NCBI GenBank assembly: GCA_009846685.1
Contig: VWVY01000006.1
Location: 181,208 to 245,207 of the forward strand
Length of the DNA: 64,000 nt
Source: Rhizobiales bacterium SYSU XM002
GTDB taxonomy: Bacteria; Pseudomonadota; Alphaproteobacteria; Rhizobiales; Beijerinckiaceae
Reading direction: 5' to 3'
Positions within the stretch are counted from its first letter, which is position 1; each line of letters opens with the position of its first letter. The notes under the pieces were generated by a model. It was not told the DNA's origin. It saw only the letters and a program-made list of their open reading frames with translations, and ran no database searches. Position numbers and translations under genes: made by a program. Below, piece by piece: positions 45,232 to 56,040 of the stretch.

Positions 45232-45276
45232 GGCCGCCTTCAGGGGCATTTAACCTCTGTTCCTGCAAGAACTTGC

Positions 45277-45303
45277 AAGGCGTGCCGGTTTGAGGCACGC
45301 CTT
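45277..45303 (+). terminator. hairpin terminator after ftsH
   Basis: AAGGCGTGCC (45277-45286) pairs with GGCACGCCTT (45294-45303) to make a perfect 10-bp stem and a seven-base loop, followed by TGTG. It probably separates ftsH from glmM. Confidence 0.6.
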
Positions 45304-45352
45304 TGTGCTGAAAAACGACGGCCAGGATCGGCCAGCGGACGGGGAGCGGATC

Positions 45353-46693
45353 ATGGGGCGCAAGTATTTCGGGACCGACGGTATCCGGGGCCGCGCCAAC
45401 GGCAAGATCACGCCGGAACTCGCCCTCAAGGTCGGGCAGGCGGCGGGCCTGACCTTCAAGCGCGGCGATCACCGCCACCGGGTGCTGATCGGCAAGGATA
45501 CGCGCCTCTCGGGTTACATGATCGAATATGCGCTGGTCGCCGGCTTCACCTCCATCGGCATGGACGTGCTGCTGACCGGCCCCATCCCCACCCCAGGGAT
45601 GGCAATGCTGACGCGCTCGATGCGCTGCGATATCGGCGTGATGATCTCCGCCTCGCACAATGCCTACGAGGACAACGGTATCAAGATGTTCGGACCGGAT
45701 GGCTACAAGCTTTCCGACGAGGTCGAGACCGCGATCGAAAAGCTCCTGCAGGACGACCTTTCCAACCGCCTCGCGCCGCCGCGCGCCATCGGCCGTGCCC
45801 GCCGTATCGACGACGCGCAGGCCCGCTACATCGAGTTCGCCAAGCGCACCCTGCCGCGCAACATGGAGCTCGACGGGCTCCGTATCGTCATCGATTGCGC
45901 GCATGGTGCGGGGTACAAGGTCGCCCCGCAGGCCCTCTGGGAACTCGGCGCTGAAGTCATCTCGATCGGCACGGAGCCGGACGGGTTCAACATCAACCGC
46001 GATGTCGGATCGACCTCGATCGCTGCGCTGCAGGCGAAGGTGCGGGAAATGCGCGCTGATATCGGCATCGCGCTCGACGGTGACGCGGATCGCGTGATGA
46101 TCGTCGACGAGAAGGGTCACGCGGTCGATGGCGACCAGCTCATGGCGACCATCGCCGAGAGCTGGCATCAGGACGGCAAGCTTTCCAAACCCGGTATCGT
46201 CGCGACCATCATGTCCAATCTCGGCCTCGAGCGTCATCTCAACAACCTTGGCCTGTCGATGGCGCGAACCGCCGTCGGCGACCGCTACGTGCTCGAACAC
46301 ATGCGCGAGCACGGTTTCAATGTCGGCGGAGAGCAATCCGGCCATATCATCCTCTCGGACTATTCGACGACCGGCGACGGGCTGATCGCTGCCTTGCAGG
46401 TTCTCGCCGTCCAGCGCCGCGAGAACCGTCCGGTGAGCGAAATCTGCCATCGCTTCGAGCCGCTGCCGCAAATCCTCAAGAACGTCCAGACGCGCGGCGG
46501 CCAGCCGCTCAAGGACGCCAAGGTCAGTTCGGCAATCGAGAAGCTGCGCGCGGACCTCGGCGAAAGCGGCCGCCTCGTGATCCGGCCCTCCGGCACCGAA
46601 CCGGTGATCCGCGTGATGGCCGAGGGCGACGACCGCGATCTCGTCGAGCGCATCGTTGACGACGTGATCGATGTAATCTCCAAGGCCGCGTGA
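45353..46693 (+). CDS. glmM: phosphoglucosamine mutase
   Basis: 446 residues from the ATG at 45353 (GGGGAGCGG before it); the frame continues upstream to 45290 but [17 protein letters not shown] is the standard start. The phosphoserine loop [14 protein letters not shown] (Ser about 101), the metal-binding DGDADR and the C-terminal [15 protein letters not shown] loop identify GlmM. It interconverts glucosamine 6- and 1-phosphate for UDP-GlcNAc and cell-wall synthesis. An ftsH-glmM neighbourhood is common. Confidence 0.96.
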   Translation: MGRKYFGTDGIRGRANGKITPELALKVGQAAGLTFKRGDHRHRVLIGKDTRLSGYMIEYALVAGFTSIGMDVLLTGPIPTPGMAMLTRSMRCDIGVMISASHNAYEDNGIKMFGPDGYKLSDEVETAIEKLLQDDLSNRLAPPRAIGRARRIDDAQARYIEFAKRTLPRNMELDGLRIVIDCAHGAGYKVAPQALWELGAEVISIGTEPDGFNINRDVGSTSIAALQAKVREMRADIGIALDGDADRVMIVDEKGHAVDGDQLMATIAESWHQDGKLSKPGIVATIMSNLGLERHLNNLGLSMARTAVGDRYVLEHMREHGFNVGGEQSGHIILSDYSTTGDGLIAALQVLAVQRRENRPVSEICHRFEPLPQILKNVQTRGGQPLKDAKVSSAIEKLRADLGESGRLVIRPSGTEPVIRVMAEGDDRDLVERIVDDVIDVISKAA

Positions 46694-46703
46694 ACAAGCG
46701 GGA

Positions 46704-46722
46704 GGACCGCATTTGGCGGTCC
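46704..46722 (+). terminator. weak hairpin after glmM
   Basis: GGACCGC (46704-46710) pairs with GCGGTCC (46716-46722). The T-rich stretch (CATTTTCTTC) begins about ten bases later, so the fit to an intrinsic terminator is only fair. Confidence 0.4.
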
Positions 46723-46769
46723 GTCCTCTCGGCATTTTCTTCGTGAAGCGTTAGGGATAATTTTTAAGG

Positions 46770-46784
46770 TTAAGTCGGCCTTAA
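46770..46784. promoter_or_regulatory. CtrA-type full binding site TTAA-N7-TTAA
   Basis: TTAA at 46770-46773 and TTAA at 46781-46784 are separated by exactly seven bases. It is 75 bases upstream of the outer-membrane protein gene, a natural position for transcriptional control, with more T/A-rich sequence directly before it. Confidence 0.6.
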
Positions 46785-46859
46785 CCTCCCTCTGGCAGGT
46801 TGTCCTTCGTTCGATTCTCGCGGCGTGAACCGCCGCTGAACTGCATGAAGGGATATGAC

Positions 46860-47711
46860 ATGCGCAGCCTGAAAACGCTTCTCGCGGCAGGGTATGCGGC
46901 GCTTCTGGCAACCGGCGCGGCCGGAACTGCACTTGCCGCCGACATGACTGCGCCGCCTGCCCCGCCGCCCATGCCGATGGCGCCCCCGCCCGCGCTCGAT
47001 GCCGGCGGCGGCTTCTACCTCCGCGGCGATATCGGCGTCGGTTCCCACAATGACAGCGGCATCCTGAATGTGCCGGGCGGCACGAACTATCAGGTGCTCT
47101 CCTCGAGCCACGGCAGCACGGCCTTTCTCGGCATCGGCGCCGGCTACGCCTTCAATTCCTGGCTCCGCGCCGACGCGACGCTCGAATATCGCAAGGCTTC
47201 GAAGTTCAAGCTGACCGAACTCGACAATCGCAACACCGTGGCGACCAACGACGACGGCATCAACGTCACCTCCGGCAAGGTCTCGGCCATCGTCGGTCTC
47301 GCCAATGCCTATGTCGATCTCGGCACCTGGAACCGCATCACGCCGTTCATCGGTGCCGGTGTCGGCTTCGCGACGATCTCGACCAGCGATGTCCGCGACG
47401 TGGGCTATGCAGCCTTCGCCGGCGGCACCGGCCGTGCGGCGGACAAGACCTCGACCCGCCTTGCCTGGGCGGTTCATGCCGGTCTCGGTTACGACCTCTC
47501 GACCAACCTGAAGGCGGAAGTCGCCTACCGCTACCTCAACATGGGCACGGTCAACACCGGCACCGTCGTCTGCGCGGTGCCCTGCACGGCCTACAATGCC
47601 CGCATCAAGAGCCTCGATTCGCACGACATCAAGGTCGGCCTCCGCTACGTCTTCGCCGACATGGCCCCGGCCCCGACCTTCATGCCGGGTCCGCTCGTGC
47701 GCAAGTACTGA
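46860..47711 (+). CDS. outer-membrane beta-barrel protein (Omp25/RopB-like)
   Basis: 283 residues from the ATG at 46860 (AAGGGA upstream; an ATG at 46845 is less likely). The signal peptide (about 1-28) ends TALAADM. A short Pro/Met-rich segment follows, then an eight-strand-type barrel: FYLRGDIGVG, AFLGIGAGYAF, WLRADATLEYR, TPFIGAGVGFA, LAWAVHAGLGYDL, KAEVAYRYLNMG and the final DIKVGLRYVF. The last strand is followed by about 16 extra residues. It resembles the major surface proteins of Rhizobiales. CtrA box upstream and strong terminator downstream. Confidence 0.85.
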   Translation: MRSLKTLLAAGYAALLATGAAGTALAADMTAPPAPPPMPMAPPPALDAGGGFYLRGDIGVGSHNDSGILNVPGGTNYQVLSSSHGSTAFLGIGAGYAFNSWLRADATLEYRKASKFKLTELDNRNTVATNDDGINVTSGKVSAIVGLANAYVDLGTWNRITPFIGAGVGFATISTSDVRDVGYAAFAGGTGRAADKTSTRLAWAVHAGLGYDLSTNLKAEVAYRYLNMGTVNTGTVVCAVPCTAYNARIKSLDSHDIKVGLRYVFADMAPAPTFMPGPLVRKY

Positions 47712-47734
47712 GCACCTCTTACCAGCTCCACCGA

Positions 47735-47766
47735 GAAACGGCGCGGCCCCCGCGCCGTTTCTTTTT
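47735..47766 (+). terminator. intrinsic terminator after the beta-barrel gene
   Basis: An 11-bp perfect GC-rich stem (47735-47745 with 47751-47761) is followed by TTTTT. This is the strongest terminator match in the window. Confidence 0.85.
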
Positions 47767-47777
47767 GTCGATGCCGC

Positions 47778-47806
47778 TTGACGCCGCACTGCAACAGGCG
47801 TAGCTC
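47778..47806 (+). promoter_or_regulatory. promoter candidate for serC
   Basis: TTGACG (47778-47783) is followed after 17 bases by TAGCTC (47801-47806). The -35 box is good, the -10 box is poor. Transcription would begin close to the proposed serC leader motif. Confidence 0.3.
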
Positions 47807-47810
47807 CATC

Positions 47811-47866
47811 AGCGGGCCAGCCCTCCCCAACGAGGGTCGCCCATCTGCAAGGATGGAGACATTGCG
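47811..47866 (+). promoter_or_regulatory. serC leader RNA motif candidate
   Basis: Directly before the serC start are two hairpins: CCCTC/GAGGG (47821-47825 with 47832-47836) and CCATC/GATGG (47841-47845 with 47852-47856), the second holding the purine-rich segment that should pair with the ribosome. A two-hairpin element at exactly this place upstream of serC is the known serC RNA motif of Alphaproteobacteria, found by comparative genomics. I have matched position and overall shape only, not a covariance model. Confidence 0.5.
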
Positions 47867-49030
<1,164 letters not shown>

Positions 49031-49124
49031 CGTTTTGAGGCCCGGCGCGTGCAGTGTCGGGCTCTTTCATACCCCGTTCCGTTATCTTGCCGCGCAAGGC
49101 GGTCCCAGCATGAGGATTTCTCCC

Positions 49125-50714
49125 ATGACCAAACCCCGCGTACTGATTTCCGACGCCCTCTCCCCCGCCGCCGTGCAGATCTTCAAGGATCGCGGCATCG
49201 ACGTGACCTTCGACGCCTCGCTCGGCAAGGACAAGGACAAACTCGCCGCCGTCATCAAGGACTATGACGGCCTCGCCATCCGCTCGGCGTCGAAAGCCAC
49301 TGCGAAGCTGCTCGAAGCCGCACCAAACCTCAAGGTGATCGGCCGCGCCGGCATCGGCGTTGACAACGTCGACATTCCGGCCGCGACCGCCAAGGGCATC
49401 ATTGTGATGAACACACCCTTCGGCAATTCGATCACCACCGCCGAGCATGCCATCGCGCTGATGTTCGCCCTCGCCCGCCAGATCCCCGCCGCCGATGTTT
49501 CGACACAGGCCGGCAAGTGGGAGAAGAACCGCTTCATGGGCGTGGAGCTTGAGGCCAAGACCCTCGGCCTGATCGGTGCCGGCAACATCGGCTCGATCGT
49601 CGCGCGCAAGGCGATCGGCGTCGGCATGAAGGTTATCGCCTATGACCCCTATCTCTCTCCGGAGCGTGCCGTCCAGATGGGCGTCGAGAAGGTCGAGCTG
49701 GATGATCTCCTGCGTCGCGCCGATTTCATCACCCTGCATGTACCGATGACCGAAGCGACCAAGAACATCCTCTCGAAGGATGCTCTGGCCAAGACCAAGA
49801 AGGGCGTGCGCATCATCAACTGCGCGCGCGGCGGCCTCGTTGACGAGGAAGCGCTGGCCGAACTCATCAAGTCCGGCCATGTCGCCGGTGCGGCCTTCGA
49901 TGTGTTCTCGGTTGAACCGGCGGAGAGCAACCCGCTGTTCGGCCTCGACAACGTGATCTGCACGCCGCATCTCGGCGCCTCGACCAACGAGGCGCAGGAG
50001 AATGTCGCGCTTCAGGTCGCCGAGCAGATGTCGGATTACCTGCTCACAGGCGGCGTCACCAACGCGGTGAACTTCCCCTCGATCTCGGCGGAAGAAGCAC
50101 CGAAGCTCAAGCCCTTCGTCGCGCTCGGCGAGAAGCTCGGCTCGTTCCTCGGCCAACTCACGGAAGCGGCGGTGAAGTCTATCCGCATCCAGTATGAGGG
50201 CGAGGTCGCGAACCTCAACGTCCGCCCGATCACCGCCGCCGCGATCACCGGCGTGCTGCGCCCCTTCCTGCCCGAGATCAACATGGTCAACGCGCCGATG
50301 ACCGCGAAGGAGAAGGGTATCCAGGTCGATGAGGTGAAGCGCAGCGCCGAGGGCGACTACGAGAGCCGCATCTACATCGAGGTGATCGCCGAGGACATGC
50401 CGCGCAACGCAGCCGGCACCGTTTATCAGGATGGCAAGCCGCGCATCACCGAGATCCGCGGTATCCAGATGGATGCGGAATTCGCACCGCACATGCTCTA
50501 CGTCCGCAACGACGACAAGCCGGGTTTCATCGGCCGGTTCGGCTCGCTCCTCGGCGAGAAGGGCATCAACATTGCAACCTTCAACCTCGGTCGCAACACG
50601 CCGGGCGGCGACGCGATCTGTTTCGTCGCAGTCGACGAGAAGATCGGCGACGACGTTCTCGATGCGATCCACAACATCCCTCACGTCAAGCGCGCGCGGC
50701 GGCTTGCGTTCTGA
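49125..50714 (+). CDS. serA: D-3-phosphoglycerate dehydrogenase
   Basis: 529 residues from the ATG at 49125 (GAGGA eight bases before); an in-frame ATG at 49110 is possible. The NAD loop GLIGAGNIGSIVARKA (about 148-164), the catalytic Arg and Glu regions and the C-terminal His in CTPHLGASTNEAQ are typical. The long form carries an intervening domain (about 320-450) and a C-terminal ACT domain (about 456-529, HMLYVRNDDKPGFIGRFG), implying allosteric control. Works before SerC. Confidence 0.95.
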   Translation: MTKPRVLISDALSPAAVQIFKDRGIDVTFDASLGKDKDKLAAVIKDYDGLAIRSASKATAKLLEAAPNLKVIGRAGIGVDNVDIPAATAKGIIVMNTPFGNSITTAEHAIALMFALARQIPAADVSTQAGKWEKNRFMGVELEAKTLGLIGAGNIGSIVARKAIGVGMKVIAYDPYLSPERAVQMGVEKVELDDLLRRADFITLHVPMTEATKNILSKDALAKTKKGVRIINCARGGLVDEEALAELIKSGHVAGAAFDVFSVEPAESNPLFGLDNVICTPHLGASTNEAQENVALQVAEQMSDYLLTGGVTNAVNFPSISAEEAPKLKPFVALGEKLGSFLGQLTEAAVKSIRIQYEGEVANLNVRPITAAAITGVLRPFLPEINMVNAPMTAKEKGIQVDEVKRSAEGDYESRIYIEVIAEDMPRNAAGTVYQDGKPRITEIRGIQMDAEFAPHMLYVRNDDKPGFIGRFGSLLGEKGINIATFNLGRNTPGGDAICFVAVDEKIGDDVLDAIHNIPHVKRARRLAF

Positions 50715-50735
50715 TTTGGCCGGATTCATGCGACC

Positions 50736-50762
50736 AAAGGCGGGGGTGACCCCGCCTTTTTT
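50736..50762 (+). terminator. intrinsic terminator after serA
   Basis: AAAGGCGGGG (50736-50745) pairs with CCCCGCCTTT (50750-50759) around a GTGA loop, and a T6 run overlaps and follows the stem. A strong match. Confidence 0.82.
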
Positions 50763-50840
50763 GTTGACGTAGCAGCGAGCAGCCCGGATGTTCATCACAA
50801 CATCCGTTTCGCGCCCCTCGCGCGCCAAGGCACTCCGATC

Positions 50841-51767
50841 GTGAACACTTCCTCCCGCCTGTCAGGTCGCCTCGCGGCACTGACGGGCAACCCCTATGTC
50901 CTTCTCGTCTTCACGACCTTCTTCTGGGGCGGCAACGTTCCGGCGGGGCGGCTCGCGGTTGGCGAAATCTCGCCCATGCTCGTCGTCTTCCTGCGCTGGC
51001 TCTTCGCCTTCGCGCTGTTGGGGTTGTTCGCCCGGCGGCAGATCAGGGAAGAGTTCCACATGGTCCTGCCGGCATGGCGGTTGATCGTGGTGCTCGGCAT
51101 CCTCGGCTACACCGGTTTCAACGCGCTCTACTACTCAGCGGCGCACTACACCACCGGCGTCAACATCGCGATCATTCAAGGCTCGACCCCGATAGTTATC
51201 CTGCTGCTGGGGTTCCTCATCTATCGCAACAGGATGACGTCTATTCAGCTGGCCGGTGCCGTATTGACGATCATCGGTGTGCTGGTGAGCGCCTCTCACG
51301 GCGACTGGCAGGTGATCGCGCATCTCGCCTTCAACAAGGGCGATCTCTGGCTCCTTATTGCCAGTATTGCCTATGCGTTCTTCACGCTGCTTCTGCGCAA
51401 ACGACCGCCGTGTTCGGCGCTGGTGTTCTTCACCGCCCTGGCGGCGGCTTCCTGCCTCACCTCGATCCCGCTGGTGATATGGGAAGCCTGGACCGGCAAT
51501 CTCATCTGGCCCGGCCTGAAAGGCTGGTTGCTGATCGCCTATATCGCCGTGCTTCCCTCGCTCTTTTGCCAGATCTCCTATATCCGCGCGGTCGAGCTTG
51601 TCGGTCCCGCACGGGCGAGCGTGTTCTACAATCTCGTCCCGGTTTTCGGCGCGCTGCTGTCGACCATGATCCTGGGCGAGGCCTTCTCGCTCTTCGATTT
51701 TATCGCGCTCGGGCTTGTCATCGGCGGGATCCTGCTTGCCGAATGGGGCAAACCGGCGACCAGCTAG
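50841..51767 (+). CDS. DMT-superfamily (EamA) transporter
   Basis: 308 residues from a GTG at 50841 with AAGG upstream. About ten hydrophobic segments are arranged as two EamA repeats (about 18-145 and 160-300), each starting with the family's FFWGGNVPAGRLAV-like and AFFTLLLRKRPP-like patterns. Such proteins export metabolites or amino acids, or import nucleotide sugars; no substrate can be assigned. Flanked by serA and a glutamine amidotransferase gene on the same strand. Confidence 0.82.
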   Translation: MNTSSRLSGRLAALTGNPYVLLVFTTFFWGGNVPAGRLAVGEISPMLVVFLRWLFAFALLGLFARRQIREEFHMVLPAWRLIVVLGILGYTGFNALYYSAAHYTTGVNIAIIQGSTPIVILLLGFLIYRNRMTSIQLAGAVLTIIGVLVSASHGDWQVIAHLAFNKGDLWLLIASIAYAFFTLLLRKRPPCSALVFFTALAAASCLTSIPLVIWEAWTGNLIWPGLKGWLLIAYIAVLPSLFCQISYIRAVELVGPARASVFYNLVPVFGALLSTMILGEAFSLFDFIALGLVIGGILLAEWGKPATS

Positions 51768-51837
51768 GTCGGTAATTGTTGATTTTGCGCACAAATCACG
51801 CCAACTTCGTCCAGATTTTCAATTCATCGGATCCGCC

Positions 51838-52698
51838 ATGACGCTCCGCTTCCTCATCCTCGAAGGCAATACCCGCGACACCCGCGAAGCCTATCGGCAG
51901 GCCCTCGGCGCAACTCCTGCGGAAAGCTACGGACGGTTGATGGCGAGCCTCGCCGGCGGCGCACAGTTCGACATTCTCCACGCTGCGGACGCCGATGGCG
52001 CCTTGCCGAAGGGGAGCCGCTTCTCGGACTACGACGCGGCGATCCTCACCGGCTCTGCACTGCACCTCTGGCAGCGTGAACCGGAGGCGTTGCGGCAGAT
52101 CGAGGCCGCACGCGAGATTTTCCGCACTGGCATCCCGTTCTTCGGCTCATGCTGGGGGCTTCAGGTCGCGGCGGCCGCGGCAGGTGGCGATGTTCACAGG
52201 AACCCGCGCGGCCGCGAGTTCGGCATTGCCCGACGCATCATGCCAACTACCGCCGGTGCTGCACATCCGCTGCTTGAAGGGCGTGGCTGCGTCTTCGACG
52301 CTCCCTGCACCCATCTCGATGAGGTCGCGCGCTTGCCGTCGGACTCGACCCTGCTTGCCTCCAACGCGGTTTCGCAGGTTCAGGCTGCCGAAATCCGCTA
52401 CGAAGGCGGCACCTTCTGGGGCGTGCAGTATCATCCGGAGTTCAGCTTCTCCACCCTCGCCTACCTCATCGAGCGGCGGACGGCGAACCTCATCGAGGAA
52501 GGCTTCCTCGCGAACGAAGCGCAGGCAACAGCGATGGCCGCAGACCTGCGCCACCTCGACAAGGAACCGACCTCACGCCAGATCGCCTGGCGACATGGCC
52601 TCGAACGGGACGTCACCGTCATGACGGAGCGCGTGACAGAGCTGCGCAACTTCCTGGATGCGCGGGTGAAGCCGCACGCGATCGCGCGGGCAGCCTGA
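51838..52698 (+). CDS. class I glutamine amidotransferase-like protein
   Basis: 286 residues from the ATG at 51838. The amidotransferase triad is visible: nucleophile Cys in FFGSCWGLQVAAAAAGG (about Cys105) and the HPE of VQYHPEFSF (about 203). The region between (GREFGIARRIMP) resembles GMP-synthase-like and YfeJ-type stand-alone GATase proteins. The C-terminal 70 residues are helical and unusual. There is no synthase partner gene next to it, so the acceptor of the ammonia is unknown. Confidence 0.8.
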   Translation: MTLRFLILEGNTRDTREAYRQALGATPAESYGRLMASLAGGAQFDILHAADADGALPKGSRFSDYDAAILTGSALHLWQREPEALRQIEAAREIFRTGIPFFGSCWGLQVAAAAAGGDVHRNPRGREFGIARRIMPTTAGAAHPLLEGRGCVFDAPCTHLDEVARLPSDSTLLASNAVSQVQAAEIRYEGGTFWGVQYHPEFSFSTLAYLIERRTANLIEEGFLANEAQATAMAADLRHLDKEPTSRQIAWRHGLERDVTVMTERVTELRNFLDARVKPHAIARAA

Positions 52699-52797
52699 AC
52701 CGCATCCGCGCGCCAAATTTGCGTCGCACCAGCGCCGCAACTTCGCCCGAGGCCGGCTTTTCGCTCTCGTCACGTCAACCTGAGATGGGAGAAAACG

Positions 52798-54549
52798 ATG
52801 ACTGCTGCCAAGACCGCAACCTCATCCAAGACTGCGACCTCCGCCAAGACCGCCATCAAGCCCTCATCCCGGCTTTTTGATCTTCCGAAGCGCGCCGCAC
52901 TTCTCGGCGGAGCATCGCTGATCGCCGTCGGCAGCGCAGCAGCGGCGCAGATCCCTACCAAGTCCACGATCGGCGGAGTCACGCTCTACCCCGACGCCGC
53001 GGTGGTGAGCCGTCAGATGACTCTCGACATTCCCGCCGGTGAGCACGAAATCCTGCTCTCCGATCTTCCCGCGACCCTCGATCCCGCCTCGCTGCGTGTG
53101 CAGGGCATGGCGGATGCGAAGGTGGTGATCGGCAACGTGGACTTGCGGGTCGAGGCCAACGCGCCCGATGCGGTGAAGCCCGAAACGCAACGCAAGCTCA
53201 AGGCCCTGCGCGCCGAGCGCGACCGGGTACAGGACCGGATCGACGCGGCGCAAGGCAAGAAAGCGATGATCCAGCGTATGGCCGAGGCCGCGCCGGGCAA
53301 GGATGGCAAGGGCATCGCGCTCGACGAATGGACACGCGCCTGGGATCTCGTCGGCAAGGGATTGCAGGGTGTTCAGGATGAGTTGCGGACGCTCGGAGAG
53401 GACGTCATTCGGATCGACGCCGAAATCGCCGCGCTCGAAGGCCAGCCTGAACCGCTGCGCGGTCGGCCGCGCGACGGCGTTCGCGTTGCTGCAATCTCGA
53501 TCGATGCCGCCGGCGCGACGAAGCTTGCGCTCACCGTCTCCTATCGCGTCTCCGGCGCAGCCTGGCGCCCCATCTATGACGCGCGCCTCGACACCCGCGC
53601 GAAGGATCCTGCGCTGGAGATCACCCGCCGCGCGATGATCCGCCAGAACACGGGCGAGGACTGGTCCAACACAGCCATCACGCTCTCGACACTCTCCGTC
53701 TCGCGTGGCACCGCCGCGCCGAAGCTCTTCGGCCAGAAGATCGCAATCTGGGAGCCGCCGCCTCCGGGTCGCCCCGTCATCGCCGGGCGAGCAGCACCCA
53801 CGAGCGCCCCGGCGCCAATGGCGATGACGGAAGCCAATCGAGATGCGGTGGATGACGGCTATCTCCGCGCCCGCAAGGCCGCCGAGGAAGCCGGGACGAC
53901 GATCCAGGCCGGCGCCTACCAGACTGAATTCGTGGTTCCCGGCAAGGTCAGCATCACCTCCGGCGCTGCCGAGAAAAGCATCCGCCTCGGGGCCGAGAAG
54001 GCAGAGGCCGAACTCGTCGCGCGGACGGCCCCGGTGCTCAACGCCACCGCCTTTCTGGAGGTTTCCTTCAAGCAGGGTGGCGAAACCGCGCTTCTCCCCG
54101 GCGAGGTGCTGCTGAGCCGCGACGGTGCCTTCATCGGCAAGGGCCATCTGCCGCTTGTCGCGCCGGGCGAGACGGCGAAACTTGGCTTCGGCTCCGATGA
54201 GAAAATCAAGGTGATCCGCGCGCCCGTCAGCAAGATCGAACGTCCGCCGGGATTGCTGGGGTCGACCAAAACCGACGAGACCATTGTCCGCACTACAGCG
54301 CGCAATCTTCATACCTTCCCGGTGAAGCTGCAGATCGAGGATCGCATACCGGTGAGCGAAGATCAGGTCATCACAGTCGAACGCATGAGCGAGATGACGA
54401 AACCCGACATCGAGACGCCGGACGATCGCCGCGGCGTCTTCCTCTGGACGCCGACGCTCAAGCCGGGCGAGGAGCGCGCCTTCGTCACCGCCTATCGCAT
54501 CAAGTGGCCCGCCGACAGGAAGACGCAATTCCAGCACCTCCCGAACTGA
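52798..54549 (+). CDS. MuiA-like protein with DUF4140/DUF4139 domains
   Basis: 583 residues. A Thr/Lys-rich start and a hydrophobic stretch (about 33-51, ending VGSAAAAQI) suggest an exported protein. Domain order follows the mucoidy-inhibitor MuiA family: DUF4140 (about 60-170, with VTLYPDAAVVSRQ), a coiled coil (about 135-200), then DUF4139 (about 225-580), with SYRVSGAAWRPIYDARLD and the TAYRIKWP end. In Xanthomonas MuiA affects mucoid growth. Role here unknown. Confidence 0.82.
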   Translation: MTAAKTATSSKTATSAKTAIKPSSRLFDLPKRAALLGGASLIAVGSAAAAQIPTKSTIGGVTLYPDAAVVSRQMTLDIPAGEHEILLSDLPATLDPASLRVQGMADAKVVIGNVDLRVEANAPDAVKPETQRKLKALRAERDRVQDRIDAAQGKKAMIQRMAEAAPGKDGKGIALDEWTRAWDLVGKGLQGVQDELRTLGEDVIRIDAEIAALEGQPEPLRGRPRDGVRVAAISIDAAGATKLALTVSYRVSGAAWRPIYDARLDTRAKDPALEITRRAMIRQNTGEDWSNTAITLSTLSVSRGTAAPKLFGQKIAIWEPPPPGRPVIAGRAAPTSAPAPMAMTEANRDAVDDGYLRARKAAEEAGTTIQAGAYQTEFVVPGKVSITSGAAEKSIRLGAEKAEAELVARTAPVLNATAFLEVSFKQGGETALLPGEVLLSRDGAFIGKGHLPLVAPGETAKLGFGSDEKIKVIRAPVSKIERPPGLLGSTKTDETIVRTTARNLHTFPVKLQIEDRIPVSEDQVITVERMSEMTKPDIETPDDRRGVFLWTPTLKPGEERAFVTAYRIKWPADRKTQFQHLPN

Positions 54550-54681
54550 GCGCATTGGAAAAAGGGCGGTTCCCGCCGTCCAAGGCGGGGTTTGGCGCTT
54601 TACCCACGCCCCGGCATTGGTTATCCCGAACCTTTAACAAGGGTCCGCCGCGCGCGGCCCCTCCAGCAGGATCGGGAAGCC

Positions 54682-55974
54682 ATGACCAACGTGGTCGTTG
54701 TCGGGGCCCAGTGGGGCGACGAGGGTAAGGGCAAGATCGTCGACTGGCTCTCCGAGCAGGCCGACATCGTCGTGCGTTATCAGGGCGGGCACAATGCCGG
54801 CCATACCCTCGTGATCGATGGCGTGACGTACAAGCTCAGCCTCCTGCCGTCGGGCATCGTCCGCGGCGGCAAGCTTTCGGTGATCGGCAACGGCGTCGTC
54901 GTCGATCCTTTCCATCTCTGCGACGAGATCGAGCGGCTGAGGACGCAGGGTGTGGTCATTACCCCGCACGAGTTGAAGCTCGCCGACAATGCAACGTTGA
55001 TCCTGCCGCTCCATCGCGAGCTCGACGCCTTCCGTGAAGGCTCGAACAGCGGCACCAAGATCGGCACCACCAAACGCGGTATCGGCCCCGCCTACGAAGA
55101 CAAGGTCGGCCGCCGCGCGATCCGCGTGCGTGACCTTGCGGAGCCGGAGGCGTTGGGACCGAAGGTTGAACGCCTTCTCGCCCATCACAACGCACTACGC
55201 CGGGGTATGGGGCTCGAGGAAGTCAACGCGGCAGCATTGATGACGCTCCTCAACGACATCGCGCCGAAGGTCCTTCCCTACATGGATCGTGTCTGGGAAA
55301 CGCTGGATCATGCCCGCCGCGAGGGGCGCCGCATCCTGTTCGAGGGAGCGCAAGGCGCACTGCTCGATGTCGATCACGGCACTTACCCCTATGTTACCTC
55401 GTCCAACACCGTATCCGGTCAGGCCGCGACCGGCTCGGGTCTTGGCCCCGGTGCGATCGGTTTCGTACTCGGCATCGTCAAGGCCTATACGACCCGCGTT
55501 GGCGAAGGCCCGTTCCCATCGGAACTCTTCGATGCGATCGGGCAGCGGATCGGCGAGCGCGGCAAGGAATTCGGCACGGTGACGGGGCGCGCGCGTCGCT
55601 GCGGCTGGTTCGACGCCGTGCTGGTGCGTCAGACCATCAAGACCTCCGGCATTGATGGCATTGCGCTGACCAAGCTCGACATTCTCGACGGCTTCGACGA
55701 GATCAAGGTTTGCATCGGCTACCGGCTTGACGGGCACGTGATCGACTATCTCCCGGCTTCGGAATCCGCACAGAAGCGCCTCGAGCCGGTCTATGAGACC
55801 GTTCCCGGCTGGAAGGGTTCCACCGCGGGCGCCCGTTCATGGGCCGATCTTCCGGCAGAGGCGGTCAAATATGTCCGCCGTGTCGAGGAACTGATCGGGG
55901 CGCCGGTCGCGCTGCTCTCGACCAGCCCGGAACGCGACGATACGATCTTGGTCAAGAATCCCTTCGAAGCCTGA
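54682..55974 (+). CDS. purA: adenylosuccinate synthetase
   Basis: 430 residues from the ATG at 54682; the frame is open upstream to 54592 but lacks similarity. The GTP-binding start [19 protein letters not shown], the NAGHTL histidine, [13 protein letters not shown] and [11 protein letters not shown] are standard. It joins IMP and aspartate with GTP to make adenylosuccinate, the first committed step to AMP. Full length, next to an unrelated membrane protein gene. Confidence 0.97.
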   Translation: MTNVVVVGAQWGDEGKGKIVDWLSEQADIVVRYQGGHNAGHTLVIDGVTYKLSLLPSGIVRGGKLSVIGNGVVVDPFHLCDEIERLRTQGVVITPHELKLADNATLILPLHRELDAFREGSNSGTKIGTTKRGIGPAYEDKVGRRAIRVRDLAEPEALGPKVERLLAHHNALRRGMGLEEVNAAALMTLLNDIAPKVLPYMDRVWETLDHARREGRRILFEGAQGALLDVDHGTYPYVTSSNTVSGQAATGSGLGPGAIGFVLGIVKAYTTRVGEGPFPSELFDAIGQRIGERGKEFGTVTGRARRCGWFDAVLVRQTIKTSGIDGIALTKLDILDGFDEIKVCIGYRLDGHVIDYLPASESAQKRLEPVYETVPGWKGSTAGARSWADLPAEAVKYVRRVEELIGAPVALLSTSPERDDTILVKNPFEA

Positions 55975-56040
55975 CGGAGCATATTCAAGCAAGATGGGGG
56001 CCGGTTTGCATCACGAGACTGCGCCCCTCTTAGGAGCATC

